Source of the DNA: Streptomyces sp. V3I8 | Lineage (GTDB): Bacteria; Actinomycetota; Actinomycetes; Streptomycetales; Streptomycetaceae | Direction of reading: 5' to 3' | Length of the DNA: 64,000 nucleotides | Assembly (NCBI RefSeq): GCF_030817535.1 | Contig: NZ_JAUSZL010000002.1 | Span: forward strand, 4,464,001-4,528,000 | In this document: positions 35,394 to 44,007 of the stretch, piece by piece | Layout of the letters: the number at the start of each line of letters is the position of its first letter | Position numbering within the stretch: the first letter of the stretch is position 1 | Position numbers and translations under genes: made by a program | Notes under the pieces: generated by a model | What the model was told of the DNA's origin: nothing | Databases searched by the model: none | The model's input: the letters and a program-made list of their open reading frames with translations, nothing else

Positions 35394-37163
35394 ATGCATC
35401 GGTACAGGTCCCACACCTGCGGCGAGCTCCGCGCCTCTGACGTCGGCAGCGACGTCCGGCTGAGCGGCTGGCTGCACAATCGCCGAGACCTGGGCGGCAT
35501 CCTCTTCATCGATCTGCGCGACCACTACGGCATCACGCAGCTCGTCGCCCGCCCCGGTACCCCCGCGTACGAGGCCCTCGACAAGGTCTCCAAGGAGTCC
35601 ACGGTCCGGGTCGACGGCAAGGTCGTCTCGCGTGGCACGGAGAACGTGAACCCGGAGCTGCCGACCGGCGAGGTCGAGGTCGAGGTGAGCGAGGTCGAGC
35701 TGCTCGGCGCCGCCGCCCCGCTGCCCTTCACGATCAACACCGAGGACGGTGTGAACGAGGAGCGGCGCCTGGAGTACCGCTTCCTGGACCTGCGCCGCGA
35801 GCGCATGCACCGCAACATCCTGCTGCGCACGTCGGTCATCTCCGCCATCCGTCACAAGATGACGACGCTGGGCTTCAACGAGATGGCGACCCCGATCCTC
35901 AGCGCCACCTCCCCCGAGGGTGCGCGCGACTTCGTGGTGCCGTCCCGGCTGAACCCGGGCCGTTTCTACGCCCTGCCGCAGGCCCCGCAGCAGTTCAAGC
36001 AGCTGCTGATGATCTCGGGTTTCGACCGGTACTTCCAGATCGCGCCGTGCTTCCGTGACGAGGACGCGCGCGCCGACCGCTCGCCGGGCGAGTTCTACCA
36101 GCTCGACGTGGAGATGTCCTTCGTCGAGCAGGAGGACATCTTCCAGCCGATCGAGAAGCTCATGACCGAGCTGTTCGAGGAGTTCGGCAACGGCCGGCAC
36201 GTCACCTCGCCGTTCCCGCGGATCCCGTTCCGCGAGTCGATGCTCAAGTACGGCTCCGACAAGCCGGACCTGCGGGCCCAGCTGGAGCTCGTCGACATCA
36301 CCGACGTCTTCGAGGGCTCCGAGTTCAAGGCCTTCGCGGGCAAGCACGTACGGGCGCTGCCGGTGCCGGACGTGGCCGCGCAGTCCCGGAAGTTCTTCGA
36401 CCAGCTCGGTGACTACGCGGTCTCGCAGGGCGCGAAGGGCCTCGCCTGGGTGCGGGTGGCCGAGGACGGCTCGCTGACCGGCCCGATCGCCAAGTTCCTC
36501 ACCGAGGACAACGTCGCCGAGCTGACGAAGCGCCTGTCGCTGGCGGCCGGCCACGCGGTGTTCTTCGGCGCGGGCGAGTTCGACGAGGTCTCCAAGATCA
36601 TGGGCGCGGTGCGCGTCGAGACCGCCAAGCGCGCCGGGCACTTCGAGGAAGGCGTCTTCCGCTTCTGCTGGATCGTCGACTTCCCGATGTACGAGAAGGA
36701 CGAGGAGACGGGCAAGATCGACTTCTCGCACAACCCGTTCTCGATGCCGCAGGGCGGCCTTGAGGCCCTGGAGACCCAGGACCCGCTGGACATCCTGGGC
36801 TGGCAGTACGACATCGTCTGCAACGGCGTCGAGCTGTCCTCCGGTGCCATCCGGAACCACGAGCCGGAGATCATGCTGAAGGCCTTCGAGATCGCGGGCT
36901 ACGACCGGGAGACCGTCGAGGAGCAGTTCGCGGGCATGCTGCGCGCGTTCCGCTTCGGCGCCCCGCCGCACGGCGGCATCGCCCCCGGCGTCGACCGCAT
37001 CGTCATGCTCCTGGCCGACGAGCCGAACATCCGGGAGACCATCGCGTTCCCGCTGAACGGCAACGCGCAGGACCTGATGATGGGCGCGCCGACGGAGCTG
37101 GACGAGACGCGGCTGCGTGAGCTGCACCTCTCGGTGCGCAAGCCGGTGAACCCGGCGAAGTAG
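35394..37163 (+). CDS. aspS: Aspartyl-tRNA synthetase
   Basis: 589-aa class II synthetase charging tRNA-Asp (bacterial type with GAD insertion; possibly non-discriminating for Asn). N-terminal OB anticodon domain (VRLSGWLHNRRDLGGILFIDLRD in part), motif 1 region, motif 2 FRDEDARADRSPGEF, GAD domain in the middle (about residues 290-400), and motif 3 GGIAPGVDRIVML. ATG 35394 gives the standard N-terminus MHRYRSHTCGEL. Followed by a 20-bp perfect hairpin. Confidence 0.97.
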   Translation: MHRYRSHTCGELRASDVGSDVRLSGWLHNRRDLGGILFIDLRDHYGITQLVARPGTPAYEALDKVSKESTVRVDGKVVSRGTENVNPELPTGEVEVEVSEVELLGAAAPLPFTINTEDGVNEERRLEYRFLDLRRERMHRNILLRTSVISAIRHKMTTLGFNEMATPILSATSPEGARDFVVPSRLNPGRFYALPQAPQQFKQLLMISGFDRYFQIAPCFRDEDARADRSPGEFYQLDVEMSFVEQEDIFQPIEKLMTELFEEFGNGRHVTSPFPRIPFRESMLKYGSDKPDLRAQLELVDITDVFEGSEFKAFAGKHVRALPVPDVAAQSRKFFDQLGDYAVSQGAKGLAWVRVAEDGSLTGPIAKFLTEDNVAELTKRLSLAAGHAVFFGAGEFDEVSKIMGAVRVETAKRAGHFEEGVFRFCWIVDFPMYEKDEETGKIDFSHNPFSMPQGGLEALETQDPLDILGWQYDIVCNGVELSSGAIRNHEPEIMLKAFEIAGYDRETVEEQFAGMLRAFRFGAPPHGGIAPGVDRIVMLLADEPNIRETIAFPLNGNAQDLMMGAPTELDETRLRELHLSVRKPVNPAK

Positions 37164-37181
37164 CGCCCGCGCCGGACGTCG

Positions 37182-37225
37182 CCGTGGGGCGGTGCCACCC
37201 TCGACAGGGTGGCACCGCCCCACGG
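37182..37225. terminator. Strong hairpin terminator after aspS
   Basis: Perfect 20-bp stem with tetraloop CGAC (arms 37182-37201 and 37206-37225), 18 bases past the aspS stop and followed by TCGTTT. Confidence 0.9.
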
Positions 37226-37312
37226 TCGTTTCACGCCAAGTTGCCCGCGCATACCGCGATCCACAGTCCGCACCCATGCTGTTGACAGCCTTCGTGCCTA
37301 GTTTCCTCGCCC

Positions 37313-38245
37313 ATGACGAGAGACCAGGCGGCCCAAGAGCCGCAAGACAAGCGAAACATGACGCGTCGTAAGGTCGTCGTGGCGGGTGGTGCGGCGGTGG
37401 CCGCGGTGGGAGTGGGCGGCACGATCGCCGCGACCGCGAACGCCGCTCAACAGACTTCCTCCGCCACCTCAGCCACCTCCGCCACCTCCGCGGAGACCTG
37501 CTACCGGCTCACCTCGGAGACCACCGAGGGTCCGTACTACATCGACGCGGACAAGCTGCGGAGGGACATCACCGAGGACAGGGAGGGCATCCCGCTGACC
37601 CTCCGCCTCAAGGTGATCGACAACGACACCTGCGAGCCGGTCAGGAACGCCGCCGTGGACATCTGGCACTGCGACGCGCTGGGCCTCTACTCCGGTTACG
37701 AGGACTCCTCCGGCGGAGGCGGGGGCGGAGGCGGCGGTGGTGGTACGCCGCCACCCACCGGGACGCCCACCGACGTACCGACGGGCACGCCGACCGGACC
37801 CCCGCCCGGCGGCGGAGGGGGCCACCAGGAGCCCACCGACGACGAGCGCTACCTGCGTGGCACGTGGCGGACGGACAAGCGGGGCTTCGTCACCTTCCGG
37901 ACGGTCTTCCCGGGCTGGTACCGGGGCCGGTGCGTCCACATCCACACCAAGGTGCACGTCGGCGGCGCCTGGACGGACGCCGGCTACGAGGGCGGCACCA
38001 CCTGCCACACCGGCCAGTTCTTCTTCGACGAGGAGTCGGTGCTCGCCTCGGCGCAGGTCGAGCCGTACTCCACGTCGACGACCGAGCGCACGACGCTGAC
38101 CGAGGACACGATCTACGACCAGTCGGGCACGGCGGGCGGTCTCCTGAAGCTCACCTACAAGAAGACCGCCATCGAGAGGGGCGTCCTCGGCACGCTCACG
38201 ATGGGCGTGGACCCGGACGCGACGCACGAGGGCACCGACCTCTGA
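37313..38245 (+). CDS. Tat-exported intradiol ring-cleavage dioxygenase
   Basis: 310 aa. Tat signal: MTRRKVVVAGGAAVAAVG with twin Arg, cleaved near ANA-AQ. The mature part has the intradiol fold: EGPYYIDADKLRRDI, VDIWHCDALGLYSGY (Fe Tyr), PGWYRGRCVHIHTKV (Fe Tyr and His/His). A roughly 45-residue Gly/Pro/Thr insertion (GGGGGGGGGGTPPPTGTP) interrupts the domain between the first and second ligands. It likely cleaves catechol-type rings outside the cell, perhaps from lignin or humic matter. Monocistronic. Confidence 0.9.
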   Translation: MTRDQAAQEPQDKRNMTRRKVVVAGGAAVAAVGVGGTIAATANAAQQTSSATSATSATSAETCYRLTSETTEGPYYIDADKLRRDITEDREGIPLTLRLKVIDNDTCEPVRNAAVDIWHCDALGLYSGYEDSSGGGGGGGGGGGTPPPTGTPTDVPTGTPTGPPPGGGGGHQEPTDDERYLRGTWRTDKRGFVTFRTVFPGWYRGRCVHIHTKVHVGGAWTDAGYEGGTTCHTGQFFFDEESVLASAQVEPYSTSTTERTTLTEDTIYDQSGTAGGLLKLTYKKTAIERGVLGTLTMGVDPDATHEGTDL

Positions 38246-38264
38246 GCCGACGGTCCGGCAACGG

Positions 38265-38309
38265 CCGCGAACGGGCCCGGAACCACGACGGTTCCGGGCC
38301 CGTTCGCGG
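38265..38309. terminator. Hairpin terminator after dioxygenase
   Basis: Perfect 19-bp stem (arms 38265-38283 and 38291-38309) with loop CACGACG, 20 bases after the stop. Confidence 0.9.
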
Positions 38310-38364
38310 TCCACGGTCCACGGTCCACGGTGCGCTGTTCGCCGCTCGCCGTTCGCCGCTCGCG

Positions 38365-38531
38365 ATGCCGCCGGTCACGGCCGCGCAGCCGTTCGTCGAC
38401 GCGTTGGCCGAACCGGTCCAGGCGCAGGCCGGCACGAACGGATTCGTCGTCCTGCACCGGTGGGCGGAGATCCTGGAGCGGCACTTCCCGCCGGAGCTCC
38501 CCGACCCCGACCACGGCGGGTCATCGTGTCG
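38365..38531 (+). pseudogene. Possible gene remnant in the 38.25-38.64 kb gap
   Basis: The 398-base gap before the inhibitor gene begins with TCCACGG and CGCCGTTCGC-type short direct repeats (38308-38362). From ATG 38365 it reads protein-like sequence (QPFVDALAEPVQAQAG, GFVVLHRWAEILERHFPPEL) that loses coherence near 38530; frame +2 then gives IVSAYRTDRLCARW. This looks like the 5' part of a decayed gene or one with a frameshift. No family recognised. Confidence 0.3.
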
Positions 38532-38643
38532 GCGTACCGCACCGACCGTCTGTGCGCCCGGTGGTCGTCGAGGAAGTCTCCTTCGCGGGCTTTCACGGCG
38601 TCCCGAGGGAAAGGTTCCCGCCCGGCGTGACGTCCACGACCGG

Positions 38644-39102
38644 TCAGTGCTGGCTGCAGTAGTTGACCCAGCGGTGCGAGGAGATGTTGTTGTTGATGCT
38701 CTGCCCGAAACCCTCCAGGCCGGCGCCGTAGGTGAAGTGGTACTGGTTGGTGGTGGTGTCGATCCAGCGGTCGCCCGCGTCGATGCAGGCGTGCGCGCCG
38801 CCCGCGTCGGGGGCCGTGTACAGATCGACGGCGTCGTTGCCGCCCAGGTAGGCGTTGTTCCAGATGTCGGAGGTCAGGTTGCGGCAGGCGCCCCAGTTGT
38901 TGGAGTTGCCCTCCCACTTGCACTCGGTGCCGCTGCCGTACGGCTGGGTGTAGACGTGGAGGTAGCCGTCGGAGGACGCCAGCCGGGCCGACCTGGTGTC
39001 CTGCGAGCCGGACTCCGCGGCGCTGGCGCCGGTGACCGGGGAGACGAGGACGGCGACGGCCGCGGCCGAGGCGGCGAGGGTGAGGACACGCTTGATCGAC
39101 AT
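38644..39102 (-). CDS. Secreted I36-type (beta-gamma crystallin-like) peptidase inhibitor candidate
   Basis: 152 aa with a Sec signal (MSIKRVLTLAASAAAVAVL, cleavage near ASA-AE). The mature domain of about 120 residues has four Cys (TECKW, GACRN, HACID, NYCSQ; probably two disulfides) and a crystallin-like pattern (GYLHVYTQPYGSG, DLYTAPDAGG, SINNNISSHRWVNYC). This resembles the SMPI/I36 metalloprotease-inhibitor family, though a carbohydrate-binding or structural role is possible. A lipoprotein gene lies 86 bases upstream on the same strand. Confidence 0.75.
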   Translation of the reverse strand: MSIKRVLTLAASAAAVAVLVSPVTGASAAESGSQDTRSARLASSDGYLHVYTQPYGSGTECKWEGNSNNWGACRNLTSDIWNNAYLGGNDAVDLYTAPDAGGAHACIDAGDRWIDTTTNQYHFTYGAGLEGFGQSINNNISSHRWVNYCSQH

Positions 39103-39188
39103 GGGTGTTCCTTCGTTCGTGATGAGTGACGTGGCGGGGTGGTGCGACCACGGTCGGCGCCGTGGTGGTCCGTGGGGAGCGCGCGGTG

Positions 39189-40103
39189 TCAGTCGCCGCG
39201 CGCGACGATCGCCCGGGCACGCGGCAGCGCCTCGCGCTTGAGGCGTTCGAGATCGGCCGTCGGCCCGGGGTGGCGGCGCCGCAACTCGGCCCGGTACTCG
39301 GCGTCGAGGGACTTCGCAACGGTCGACAGGTCACCGGACCCGGAGGTGGACCCGGACCCTGCGCAGGCCGCCTCGGCCGATGCCAGCCGCACCTCCTTGG
39401 CGTGCAGCCACACCTTGTCGGGCCGGGTGGCCGCCGCGCGGGCCTCGGCGGGGCTCGGATACGCGTAGCCCTTCGCCTTCATGCAGTGCGCCCACGGCTT
39501 GACGGCCGCCAGGTAGCGCTTGTCGCTGAGCACCATGGCGACGCGCATGCCGCCGAGACTGGTGGTGATGCGGGTGGCCCGGAACCAGGCCGGCAGGTCC
39601 TTGTACAGCGTCCGCTGCGCCTCCGCGACGCAGCCCCGGTCGCTGTGGGTGACCTGGATGCCGTTCGGCAGGCGGACGGAAAGTCCTTCCGCCTGCGGTC
39701 CGTTGACCGCGCTCAGCAGAGCCGGTGCGCGGTCGGCGGGCGTGGACCGGAAGTACCGCTGGTTGGGGTCGCGTGAGGCCTTCTGCTGCTGTTCGCGGTA
39801 GAGGTCGGTGCCGTATCCGTGCCGGGCGGCCCAGGCCGGGTCGTCGACGACGTACGGGAACCGGCTCGCCCCGTCGGGCGCCTGCCGCTCCTCGACCCAG
39901 TACTCGTATCCGCGCTTCTCCATGCACTCCTTGAGCAGGAGCTGCTCGGCGAGGTGCAGGGTCTGCTCCTGGTCGTCCGAGACGTGCCGGCCGGTACCGG
40001 CGCCCGGGGCGGCGTCCGGCGCGGACGACGTACCGTCCGCGCACCCTGTGAGGGTCGCCGCCAGGACCGTGGCGGTCAGGAGGAGCAAGGTCCGGCGTGG
40101 CAT
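39189..40103 (-). CDS. Lipoprotein of unknown function
   Basis: 304 aa with a lipoprotein signal (MPRRTLLLLTATVLAATLTGC; lipobox LTGC, Cys21). The mature part is mostly helical and charged with paired Cys (KECMEKRGYEYWVEE, RGCVAEAQRTL, AHCMKAKGYAY, AEAACAGS), which fits the Cys/Glu-rich extracellular lipoproteins common in Streptomyces. No enzyme motif seen. It likely precedes the secreted inhibitor gene in a two-gene unit. Confidence 0.78.
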   Translation of the reverse strand: MPRRTLLLLTATVLAATLTGCADGTSSAPDAAPGAGTGRHVSDDQEQTLHLAEQLLLKECMEKRGYEYWVEERQAPDGASRFPYVVDDPAWAARHGYGTDLYREQQQKASRDPNQRYFRSTPADRAPALLSAVNGPQAEGLSVRLPNGIQVTHSDRGCVAEAQRTLYKDLPAWFRATRITTSLGGMRVAMVLSDKRYLAAVKPWAHCMKAKGYAYPSPAEARAAATRPDKVWLHAKEVRLASAEAACAGSGSTSGSGDLSTVAKSLDAEYRAELRRRHPGPTADLERLKREALPRARAIVARGD

Positions 40104-40166
40104 CGGGCGACTCCCTGGGCTCGGTGCGAAGTGTGGTGGGTGCGGTGTCGCCCCGTCGGTTGCGCT

Positions 40167-40290
40167 TCACGGTTCGGGGTGGTCCGTTGGGTTTCCGCAG
40201 CTCAGATCGCCGGTCGAGTGGTGATAGCGCTGGGTGATCCTGATGCGGTCGATGCCGCCGGTGGTGAGGGTGTAGGTGCGGGGGTTGTGT
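40167..40290 (-). pseudogene. Possible 3' gene fragment within the 40.1-40.48 kb gap
   Basis: The 381-base gap upstream of the lipoprotein gene contains, on the minus strand, RTYTLTTGGIDRIRITQRY followed by HHSTGDLSC and a stop at 40167. The well-ordered composition suggests the end of a lost gene; the 5' part toward 40400 is not convincing. The remainder of the gap shows nothing definite apart from a CCGGAGGAG ribosome site for the next gene. Confidence 0.25.
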
Positions 40291-40484
40291 GCCCTTGAGG
40301 CGGGGCGAGAGTGATCCTCACACGCGGTAGAAGCGGGCGGAACCTGCAAACTTCCAGGGTGCTGACGGAGGTGAGCCGCCGGCTGCGGGGAGGGCATCAC
40401 CGGCCGTACCGGCCGGCGCTGACACCTGGTCCGGGATCAGAGACAGGCACTCACAGGGATCTCGCGAGATCACCGGAGGAGACC

Positions 40485-40805
40485 ATGGCATGCACCGTGC
40501 TGCTCGCACTGCCGCTGATCGCCGGGGCGGTAGTCGCTCGTCGCCTCCGCAAGAGCGCCGACCGGAACGCGGAGCACTCCTTGACGGACGCGGCCGCGTG
40601 TCTGCGTACGGCCGGGGCCGAACTGGCCGCCGCCTGCACCCCCGCCCGGTACGCGCAGGTCAGCCGGACCGCCGTAGCGGGCCTGCGCCATGTCCGCGCG
40701 GCCCGCGCGGCCCTCGGCCCCGGCTCGGCCGGTGCTGCCGGAGGACGGGCTCAGGTGTCGTACGAGCCGTCCCAGGGCGGGCCGAAGCCCAGGCGGTCCG
40801 GATAG
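40485..40805 (+). CDS. Small N-terminally anchored hypothetical protein
   Basis: 106 aa from ATG 40485, well supported by CCGGAGGAG at 40472-40480. N-terminal hydrophobic helix (CTVLLALPLIAGAVVA), then a basic, Ala-rich helical cytosolic part (RRLRKSADRNAEHSL, CLRTAGAELAAACTP). No family recognised. Its last 55 bases overlap the convergent gene at 40751-41257. Confidence 0.55.
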   Translation: MACTVLLALPLIAGAVVARRLRKSADRNAEHSLTDAAACLRTAGAELAAACTPARYAQVSRTAVAGLRHVRAARAALGPGSAGAAGGRAQVSYEPSQGGPKPRRSG

Positions 40806-41257
40806 AGCTCGGCCCACGCCTCTCCCTCGTCCTCACCTGTGAGCAGACCGAACAGCGCGCCGTCGCGGGTCAGCCGGAAGGGCCGGACCGCGATGTCCGC
40901 GTAGCGGCGCCGCGGAAGGCTGCGGAGCAGCTTCGCGAGATGGGCCTGGGCCTGGGAGAGGACGGACTGCGGCCCGTGCGGGGCGCGTTGCTGCTCGGCC
41001 CAGGTGCCGGCGCACCAGATCTCCGAGTCGCGGTGACGCCCCTCGGTGTCGAAGGTGTGGAGCACGGTGAAGAGGCGTTTGTGCTCTTCCCAGCCGTCGT
41101 CGGGGCGGTAGTCCTCGGGGAAGGCGTAGGAGACCGACCCCAGGAACTGCCCCTCCGCGTAGTGCCCTATGGCATCGGTGCGGTGGCGCGGCTCGTACGC
41201 GATCGGGATGACCTGGGGGACTGCCATGACGAAACCATACGGATGAATCGTGCTCAT
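40751..41257 (-). CDS. Conserved-looking hypothetical protein
   Basis: 168 aa (or 158 from ATG 41227). A compact globular-looking sequence: IPIAYEPRHRTDAIGHYAEGQ, DDGWEEHKRLFTVLHTFDTEG (each quoted in part), WCAGTWAEQQRAPHGPQ, and YADIAVRPFRLTRDGALFGL. The pattern is typical of small Streptomyces proteins without an assigned function. No membrane segment or known motif. Confidence 0.6.
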   Translation of the reverse strand: MSTIHPYGFVMAVPQVIPIAYEPRHRTDAIGHYAEGQFLGSVSYAFPEDYRPDDGWEEHKRLFTVLHTFDTEGRHRDSEIWCAGTWAEQQRAPHGPQSVLSQAQAHLAKLLRSLPRRRYADIAVRPFRLTRDGALFGLLTGEDEGEAWAELYPDRLGFGPPWDGSYDT

Positions 41258-41314
41258 GCCAGGAGCGGGGTCCCGTAACGGGGTGCGGCCCGCGCCGCAC
41301 GCGTCGACGTCACC

Positions 41315-41773
41315 TCAAGCCGGTTGCGGCGTGTGGCTGTCGAGCAGCTTGGCGAGCAGGGAGTGAAGCTGTCGTCGTTCCGCGGCGTCGAGGCCGGCGA
41401 GCAGTTCGGCCTGGACGACGTCGGCGTGCTGCTGGAGTTCCTCGAGGTACTGCCTTCCGGCGGCGGTGAGGGTGACGACGTTGCGGCGCCGGTTGGCGGG
41501 GTCGGCCTGCCGGTCGACCCGGCGGCAGTCTTCCAGGCGGTTGAGGATGCCGCTGACGTCGTTGCGGTCGAGGCCGAGGCGGCGGCCGATCCCGGCCTGG
41601 CTGAGCGACCCGTACTCCTCCAGCGCCGCCAGGACGGCGAAATCGGCGCGGGCACTCAGCGGCATGCGTTGCGCGGTCAGCCGGGCGCCGAGCGTCGACA
41701 CCTTGCCCGCCTGCCAGCTGGCGAGCTCACGCAGTCGGGCCGGGGGTTGCAGCGCGTGATCCATGTCCGCCAT
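41315..41773 (-). CDS. MarR-family transcriptional regulator
   Basis: 152-aa winged-helix dimer. Core: LSARADFAVLAALEEYGSLSQAGIGRRLGLDRNDVSGI (quoted in part as GSLSQAGIGRRLGLDRNDV) with wing ADPANRRRNVVTLT. Contains one Cys (EDCRRV) that might serve redox sensing. It is divergent from the SDR-monooxygenase fusion gene, with a gap full of GTTGG/CCAAC palindromes, and should repress that gene. Confidence 0.9.
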   Translation of the reverse strand: MADMDHALQPPARLRELASWQAGKVSTLGARLTAQRMPLSARADFAVLAALEEYGSLSQAGIGRRLGLDRNDVSGILNRLEDCRRVDRQADPANRRRNVVTLTAAGRQYLEELQQHADVVQAELLAGLDAAERRQLHSLLAKLLDSHTPQPA

Positions 41774-41816
41774 GTCCCCACCCTAACCGTTGGCCACCCC
41801 AACACGCACCTGTTAT

Positions 41817-41846
41817 GTTGGGCCAACCAACGTTGGCCTGGCCAAC
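41817..41846. promoter_or_regulatory. MarR operator cluster
   Basis: Three overlapping palindromes: GTTGGgCCAAC (41817-41827), CCAACGTTGG (41827-41836) and GTTGGCCtGGCCAAC (41832-41846), plus a half site GTTGGCC at 41789-41795. They lie between divergent marR and its neighbour and overlap the likely promoters. Confidence 0.75.
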
Positions 41847-41906
41847 ATGTGAGTGGGGTCAGTGGAGGACCGCCGGTCGACCGCCCCGCTCCCGAGGAGT
41901 CGTCTC

Positions 41907-42953
41907 ATGCACAACAGCAATGCACTTCCCGATTTGTCCGGTCGCAGGGTGGTCGTTCCGGGCGGCACGGGAGCCGTGGGAGAGGGTGTCGTCCGCAGCT
42001 ACCTCGCCGCCGGTGCGGACGTCGTCGTCCCGACCCGCACCCAGGAGCGGGCGGAGGAGTTCCGGCGCGTGCTCGGTGACGCGGCGACCGACCATCTGCA
42101 CCTGGTGGTTCACGACTACACGACGTTCGCCGGCGCCGAGCAGCTCGCCGAGGAGATGGAGCGCAGGCTCGGTGGTGTCGACGACGTGGTGGCCCCGATC
42201 GGCGGGTGGTGGGCCGGCAAGCGGCTCTGGGAGATCGACGAGAGTGACTGGCAGAACGCCTTCGTCGGGCTCGCGGCCGCGCACGTGGCCGTCCTGCGGG
42301 CCTTCCTGCCCCGGCTGGACGCCCGCGGCGCCTACACGTTGATCGTCGGGGCTTCCGCGTTCACGCCGGTTCCCGGCAGCGGCCTGGTCAGCATGGAGCA
42401 GGCCGCCCTGCTGATGATGCGGCAGGTGGTCGAGGCCGAGGTGGCAGGACGGCAGCGGGTCTTCGCCCTGGTCCTCGGGCCGGTCAGGACCCGCCTGGCC
42501 GACTCCGGCGATCCGGACTGGGTCAGTGCCGAGCAGGTCGGTGCGGTCGCCGTCGCGGCCTCGGCCTCGGCGGCGGTGGACGGCCTGGAGATCCGGCTGC
42601 GCAGTCGGGCCGAGGCGGACGAGGCGCTGGCGGTGCTCCAGGGCGACCGGCCGGCCAGGACCGGCGAGGTCGTCGCCGCTTCCACGATGGAGCCCGGGAA
42701 CGGACGGCGTGAGGACCTCCTGGAGGTGCTGGCCGAACTCGCTCCGCAGATCCGCGCCGAACCGGGGTGCCTGCACTACTCGGTGCACCGACCGCACGGC
42801 GGTGGCGACGGACCGCTGCTGGTCATCCAGAGGTTCGCCTCGATCGAGGCGTTCACGGAGCACAGCGCGAGCGTGGCGGACCAGATTCCGAGGATCGCCG
42901 CCCTCCTCGCCACGCCCCCCATGCCGCCGACCCTGTTCGAACCGGTCCTGTAG
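41907..42953 (+). CDS. SDR-like oxidoreductase fused to antibiotic-biosynthesis-monooxygenase domain
   Basis: 348 aa from ATG 41907, with CGAGGAG upstream. Residues about 10-235 form a short-chain-dehydrogenase fold (VVVPGGTGAVGEGVV in place of the usual TGxxxGxG) but the active-site Tyr-x-x-x-Lys is not evident: the region reads SGLVSMEQAALLMMRQ, so classic SDR chemistry is doubtful. Residues about 262-345 form an ABM dimeric ferredoxin-like domain (IRAEPGCLHYSVHRP, FASIEAFTEHSAS). Likely a quinone or xenobiotic-related enzyme induced through MarR. Confidence 0.82.
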   Translation: MHNSNALPDLSGRRVVVPGGTGAVGEGVVRSYLAAGADVVVPTRTQERAEEFRRVLGDAATDHLHLVVHDYTTFAGAEQLAEEMERRLGGVDDVVAPIGGWWAGKRLWEIDESDWQNAFVGLAAAHVAVLRAFLPRLDARGAYTLIVGASAFTPVPGSGLVSMEQAALLMMRQVVEAEVAGRQRVFALVLGPVRTRLADSGDPDWVSAEQVGAVAVAASASAAVDGLEIRLRSRAEADEALAVLQGDRPARTGEVVAASTMEPGNGRREDLLEVLAELAPQIRAEPGCLHYSVHRPHGGGDGPLLVIQRFASIEAFTEHSASVADQIPRIAALLATPPMPPTLFEPVL

Positions 42954-42967
42954 TCCGCAGTGCCCCG

Positions 42968-43867
42968 TCAGACGGGCGGGACACCGGGTGGCCCGGGCTC
43001 GCGGCAGTCGCGGCACAGGCCGGGTTCGGGGCTGCGGAAGGCGCGGTCGCAGGTGTCGCAGTTGCGGAGCGGGTGTCTGACGGACGGGGCCGGTTCCGGG
43101 GCGCGGTACGGCGGGGGCGGTGGGAGCTGTGCCGTGAGGCGGTGGGCCAGGAGGGCGGCCGGGCGGTGCAGGGGCTCGGCCGGCAGGTCGCCGGTCAGGG
43201 CGTGGCGTACGGCGCTGGGGGTGAGGTCGCGCTCCAGCCAGGCGACGACGCCGGGGGCGAGGTGTTCGGCGTCGGTGGCGGAGAGGAGGAGGCGGGGGTC
43301 CTCACGGCGGAGCTCCGCCAGGACGTCGGTGGCCGTCCGCAGGAGGGCCGGGGAGATGTACGCCGGTTTCGGAACGGCCGGGAGGGCGCGGCGTGCGGGC
43401 TTCTTCTGCGGCTCGGCGGTCCGCCGGGCCGCGGGCCCGGGTTCGTCGGGCCGGTCCCCGTGGTCCCTGTGCCGGCCCGGCTGGTTGCAGGAGACCGTGC
43501 GAGTGACGATCCGGCCGCTCTCGGTGCGTTCGCGGATGCGGCGCAGATAGCCGTGGGCCTCCAGTTCGCGCAGGGCGGCGGCGATACGGGTCGGGCCTTC
43601 GGGGAAGCGGGCGGCGAGGGTCTTGATGTCGACGCGGGCGCCGGTGGGGAGCGACTGGATGTGGACGCCGAGCCCGATGGCCAGCCCGGACAGCTCCGGG
43701 TGCTGGGCGAGGTGGTTGCCGACCACGGTGAAGCGGCTGGTGTGGCGGAAGACCTCATGGGTGATGCCGCTCGGGTGCGTGTTCGCGCGGGCGCTCCGGG
43801 GCGGGTGGTTTTTGCCCGTGGGACGGGTCCGGGCGTGCGGGTGCACGCTAGGGTTCTGCGTATCCAT
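42968..43867 (-). CDS. HTH protein with C-terminal zinc ribbon
   Basis: 299 aa from ATG 43867. Residues about 35-125 carry a winged-helix resembling replication-initiator-type HTH_36 (SGLAIGLGVHIQSLPTG, TLAARFPEGPTRIAAALREL, GYLRRIRERTESGRIV). A central Pro/Arg-rich linker, a second helical part (LLRTATDVLAELRRED, PGVVAWLERDLTPSAV), and a C-terminal CDTCDRAF...CRDCR zinc ribbon. Such proteins recur in Streptomyces without assigned function. Divergent from XRE/DUF397; a 16-bp palindrome lies between. Confidence 0.7.
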   Translation of the reverse strand: MDTQNPSVHPHARTRPTGKNHPPRSARANTHPSGITHEVFRHTSRFTVVGNHLAQHPELSGLAIGLGVHIQSLPTGARVDIKTLAARFPEGPTRIAAALRELEAHGYLRRIRERTESGRIVTRTVSCNQPGRHRDHGDRPDEPGPAARRTAEPQKKPARRALPAVPKPAYISPALLRTATDVLAELRREDPRLLLSATDAEHLAPGVVAWLERDLTPSAVRHALTGDLPAEPLHRPAALLAHRLTAQLPPPPPYRAPEPAPSVRHPLRNCDTCDRAFRSPEPGLCRDCREPGPPGVPPV

Positions 43868-44007
43868 CGGGAAGCCTTCTTCTTCCTCGGTGGTCAGGCC
43901 CTCGCACTGGGATGCCAGTCCCGGCGGGGGCCGTCGCATGTCTGCTGTTGTGTCGCGCTGAGCGTAGAGCAGGCAACCCGTCCCATGGCCAGCCGAGTTG
44001 GTGATGT

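Noticed and set aside
37205..37235. Third parS-like site TCGTTTCACGCC
   Set aside because: Only the left half (GTTTCAC) is present; the right half does not match the palindrome.
35319..37277. 652-codon minus-strand frame opposite aspS
   Set aside because: Entirely antisense to a clear aspS with standard motifs; composition is shadow-like.
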